A stretch of DNA of 46,898 bases from Heterotrichella gracilis. Its lineage: Eukaryota; Sar; Xanthophyceae; Tribonematales; Xanthonemataceae. A program made the translations under genes and the position numbers. Each line of letters begins with the position of its first letter. The first letter of the stretch is position 1. The notes under the pieces are model-generated. The model saw only the letters and a program-made list of their open reading frames with translations, made no database searches and was not told where the DNA came from. Of this stretch, positions 43,640 to 46,898 are shown piece by piece. The stretch lies in assembly GCA_032358255.1 (NCBI GenBank), contig JAULBX010026485.1, positions 1 through 46,898 of the forward strand, read 5' to 3'.

Positions 43640-46600
43640 GCATTTCCACGAAATCAGGGTCCAAATATTCCGGGCTGTGAACAACACCCCGTGCGACTGC
43701 TGTTCACAGGGGGTAGAGTTTGAGTAGAGTTTGAGAGTACATGATCCATCCCCCCATTGCCTCCGACCATTGCGTACCTGGCAACGGCAGTGAATGGTGG
43801 ATGCTGGCCAGATAGCAGCAGGGCAGCGGGTTTGGCTGCAGTGGGTTGTTCTGCTAGAGGGGCAGGCGCCTAGGGGCTGCCTGCTGGGTCCGCTGACCAG
43901 CCTCAGGTTCAGGGCTTGCTGGGGGCTTGGCGGGGGCCAGTTTGGCGGGACTCGGGACGCCAAGGTCTACTGAAGCTTCCTGAATCCTGTGACGCAAAAT
44001 TGGCCACTATTCAACTGGTTGTCGCAGGATAGTACGAGGCACAGACAGTACAAGATTCCAGGTCATGTAAACACCGATGACCCGGCTACAGGTAAACACG
44101 ACTAGGTAGGTGACGGCTTGATGATCTGGCATAGAGGATTAGTGACGCAATCGCGGGGGTTCGAAGTACCTCGCTAGCAGAGGTGACAGGGCGGCAACGA
44201 TCGTGGCCTGGAATACAATGCAAAGGCTCTGCCAGGGTTGCGGGGCGTATTGACAGGTGTATCCTGGTCATGCCCACCAGAAACCACGAAGCGGCATGTC
44301 ACACGTATCCCTGGTGTTGGGCTCATGCCCGGCAAGGACACGGTTGCATCCAAGCTGCGCTGCACCTGGCTGGTGCAACTACAAACGCTGGGAAGGCTAG
44401 TGTTCCAATCGACGGCTGATTCGAAACAGGCGATGACGTCGACACGACGAACAGAAGCAAACGCGACACTGGTGATGCAATACAAGTGCCAACCGGACGC
44501 GAGGTCGAAGTCGCAACGAAGAAACTGCCTGTGACATAGCAGCCACTGAGATAAAACATGGACAGCAAGTTGTGGAAGTGCAAGCTAACGGCAACGTAAG
44601 GCACCGCGAAAGGTGCAAGGCTGGTGTACAGCTCGGGGTCCATGCCGGGTCCACTGTTCAGGTACCGTGTCCAATGCAAAGTTCCTTGCAACCACTGAAG
44701 ACCAAGCTGTATTCAAAACAGCGGTGTGTCAGTCAAGACCGTGTCAACCACAACCACCTGGCTCGATGCAGGCTCCCTCACCTGTTCACCTGGACGCCAC
44801 CAAGCCGCTGCTGCCGTTTCCGCCCTTTCTTAGCAACCCATGGCTAAGATGTTCATACACTGACAAAAGGCTACGGTCTAAGACAGTGTGTTGTCACTAT
44901 GTACACGGCTATGAGGCATACACCAGCCCATCGGAACCTAGCACACTTTTGACGCACCGATGGAGATGTCCTACCCTAGATACCAAGGAAGAAGGTGACG
45001 GAAGAAGGTGACTGTGCTTATTACTTCAAACGAGAAGCACAACACCATGCCACTGCTGAGAACAACTCTACACTAGTGCTTGTGCAGGCACCATCCTTTG
45101 CTCAGGTGCATTTTCAAACGCCTCTCTCGTGTACTTTTTGCCCGGATCTTGTGTCGGCAGTACCACTCGAGTGCCCACGGCTGATCGCCTTCACGGACGA
45201 GGCCACATCTGCTCAGCGTGACGTAATTTAGTCAAATCCGGGGGCTGTTCGAATTTCCAAGCGCCGCCGGCCGTAGTCGGCTGACGGCATCCGCCTAGGC
45301 GGCTGTAAACTCCCTCCCAGTGATGTTGACATCAAACTTTCAAGCTGCACAAGAAGCGCAACACACTCAGGAAGGGCAATGCTGGACATATCAGTGATAG
45401 AGTCCTAGAAACAGAGCCGAACCGTGGCCGGCAGTGCTTCAGAGCTACGAGGAGGTCACTCACGATCGTTTTGCACTGGCGCAGTGAACCTTGTCTGGCA
45501 CCGTGGGGCAGGGGATAAGCTGCCTTGCAAAGATTCAAGATCGATCCAGACACCAGACACCCTCGTGGACGGCGCCATGGAAGAACTGCCTTTGCGGCAA
45601 GGTTTGTGCAGTGACCCCTTGCCTTTTTGTTCCGGCCCAGGTGACATTCCAATTTGATCGACTCACGCCCGCTTCCATGATCTTGTTACCAGATTGTTAC
45701 CAGAACGAGATCTTTACACAGGCACGGGGTTGCGTTGTCCATTTGGCCGTATATAACTTACACCTGGTGTGTCGAGCGTGTAGTGAAGGCTGTATAGGTA
45801 TTCATTTTACACTCGCCTCGTCAGCAATGTGAGTCCAGGGAAAAGTTTGGGGCCCCTAGATCGGTGTGGGGTACTTGGTTGGAACGTGGCTTGTTTGTGT
45901 GCAATGCTGTTGCTCATATATACCTTATTATAGCTGTGTGGGAGGGTTCCCGGCCTCCGAGGGCTACCGGCAACTGACTATTGGTCTTAACTGATGAACA
46001 ATGGATGAACTGCTTAGCCCGAGTGTGGGAAAATTCAACAGACCGATGCCTGGTCATGTACAGGTTAAGTGCAGGGTTGTATGTCGTGGAGCTGCAGCAT
46101 GGTGTGGGTGCGTAAACACAGTGCTAGAGGTCCAAACTGGGGTAGGAGCCAATTGGCAGCCACCCCATGTGGATGAAAGGCTTCCACTGGAAGTTCCAAC
46201 AGCCTATGGGTCTTAGGCTGTGTATATTCCAGGTTGCACCCATTGGCCGTGAGCGTACTTGCGTATGTGGCCACTTGCCCAACCTGTTAGCAGGCTCCGT
46301 TAGTTAATGTACACTAGTCACTTCAAGACACCAAAAATACAGAGCCACAGTCCTTCAGGGACTGCCTGTAAGGTACGGAGAAAAAGCAAGCTGGGCTGTA
46401 TAATATGTAGCGATATGCCCCATGTTTTCTGCATGTTTGCCCATATTTCACTATCCACCACTGCTTGAACGGCCTCCATTGCCATCCTGCAGGGTGACAC
46501 TGGTGATACCACCACCAGCCACTGCCTGAGCACACCCACCCACCACCAGCAGCCACCACCCTGGGAGTGGTGCCTTGACAACCGTGGACCCCCCGGCGAC

Positions 46601-46821
46601 GAGGCTTGGCCGGGACAAGCGCCCCCCCCGCATAGGTGGGGCATGCTCACAGCCATAGTCGGGTAGCAAGTGGATGGTTATGGGCATGCCAGCAGTCCCA
46701 GCTAGCTTATTAGTCCGCCTTCCACAGCTTGTGCCACCCCACTCTGTGTTGGCCTTGTACCTTTTTTTGAGTCGAATCAGCAGCCACAGTGACAGTGCAG
46801 TAGCAGGTACCTTGTATGGTA

Positions 46822-46843
46822 TAAGTAAGTAAGTAAGTAAGTA
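46822..46843 (+). repeat. (TAAG)n microsatellite
   Basis: Five TAAG units in a row plus a partial unit, near the right edge of the window. Simple repeat. Confidence 0.9.
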
Positions 46844-46898
46844 TTTGCTTTCCAGCTTTGAAGCCAGGTTAGCAAGTCTGGGTATGCCTCACCCCAGT

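Larger units (their letters stand above)
43055..46898. other. bZIP upstream region and unassigned right end
   Basis: No gene could be supported on either strand. The first part must contain the bZIP promoter. From about 43950 to 45300 the DNA changes character: richer in CGA/TCG and poorer in CTGCA, with interrupted protein-like frames. One + strand frame around 44421-44537 reads TGDDVDTTNRSKR and QVPTGREVEVATKK before a stop and has a TGA upstream. It could be a decayed gene or retroelement. Motifs TGACGTAA (near 45221) and TGACGTCG (near 44433) resemble bZIP sites. From 46690 to 46320 a - strand frame has a Gly/Trp-rich run with an acceptor-like CCCTGCAG near 46490, too weak to call a gene. 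Confidence 0.35.

Noticed and set aside
46318-46690. - strand frames (112 and 78 codons) at the right edge
   Set aside because: Gly/Trp-rich low complexity with no family motif. The acceptor-like CCCTGCAG alone is not enough to call an exon.

Overview
This window is nuclear DNA from an intron-rich, GC-rich green alga (Chlorophyta). Three things point there: a chloroplast one-helix light-harvesting-like protein (OHP1), proline-rich extensin-like tails on two secreted proteins, and short plant-type telomere motifs (CCCTAAA) scattered in introns. Splice sites are GT..AG with pyrimidine-rich CTGCAG-type acceptors. The genus cannot be told from sequence alone.

Left half, + strand. Bases 2-1350 hold the last three exons of a secreted, cysteine-bearing, proline-rich protein. 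Bases 4202-25556 can be read as one very large gene. My model has 40 exons and about 3,708 residues, and reading phase is kept across all 39 introns. It starts with a signal peptide. It then carries a six-cysteine module, a block of six YAGGDSG repeats, a second copy of the six-cysteine module, an acidic region, an alanine-rich GMQAGAGAMAA repeat block, four tandemly duplicated exons, coiled-coil-prone exons, and a hydrophobic/proline region. It ends in an extensin-like SPPPHKK tail that closes on SPK, as the upstream gene does. I read it as an undescribed mosaic extracellular-matrix or cell-wall glycoprotein; it is the most interesting object here.

Right half, - strand. Four housekeeping or regulatory genes can be rebuilt exon by exon: OHP1 (29778-30853, 110 aa), an SNRNP27-type tri-snRNP protein with a long charged head (31692-33980, 326 aa), the cytochrome c oxidase assembly factor COA6 (34546-35895, 103 aa) and a bZIP transcription factor (37539-43054, 737 aa). 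A fifth - strand gene, 27081-28125, is hypothetical and only its last exon is convincing. The bZIP gene carries a 465-bp non-autonomous hAT-type element with a perfect 8-bp target duplication in one intron. The last 3.8 kb (43055-46898) has no recognisable gene. It includes the bZIP upstream region and a compositionally different, decayed-looking stretch.

The two + strand genes probably act together in the extracellular matrix. The - strand genes share no pathway: plastid photosystem assembly, splicing, mitochondrial respiration and transcription. Exon coordinates were read by eye; phases check out, but single-base offsets are possible.
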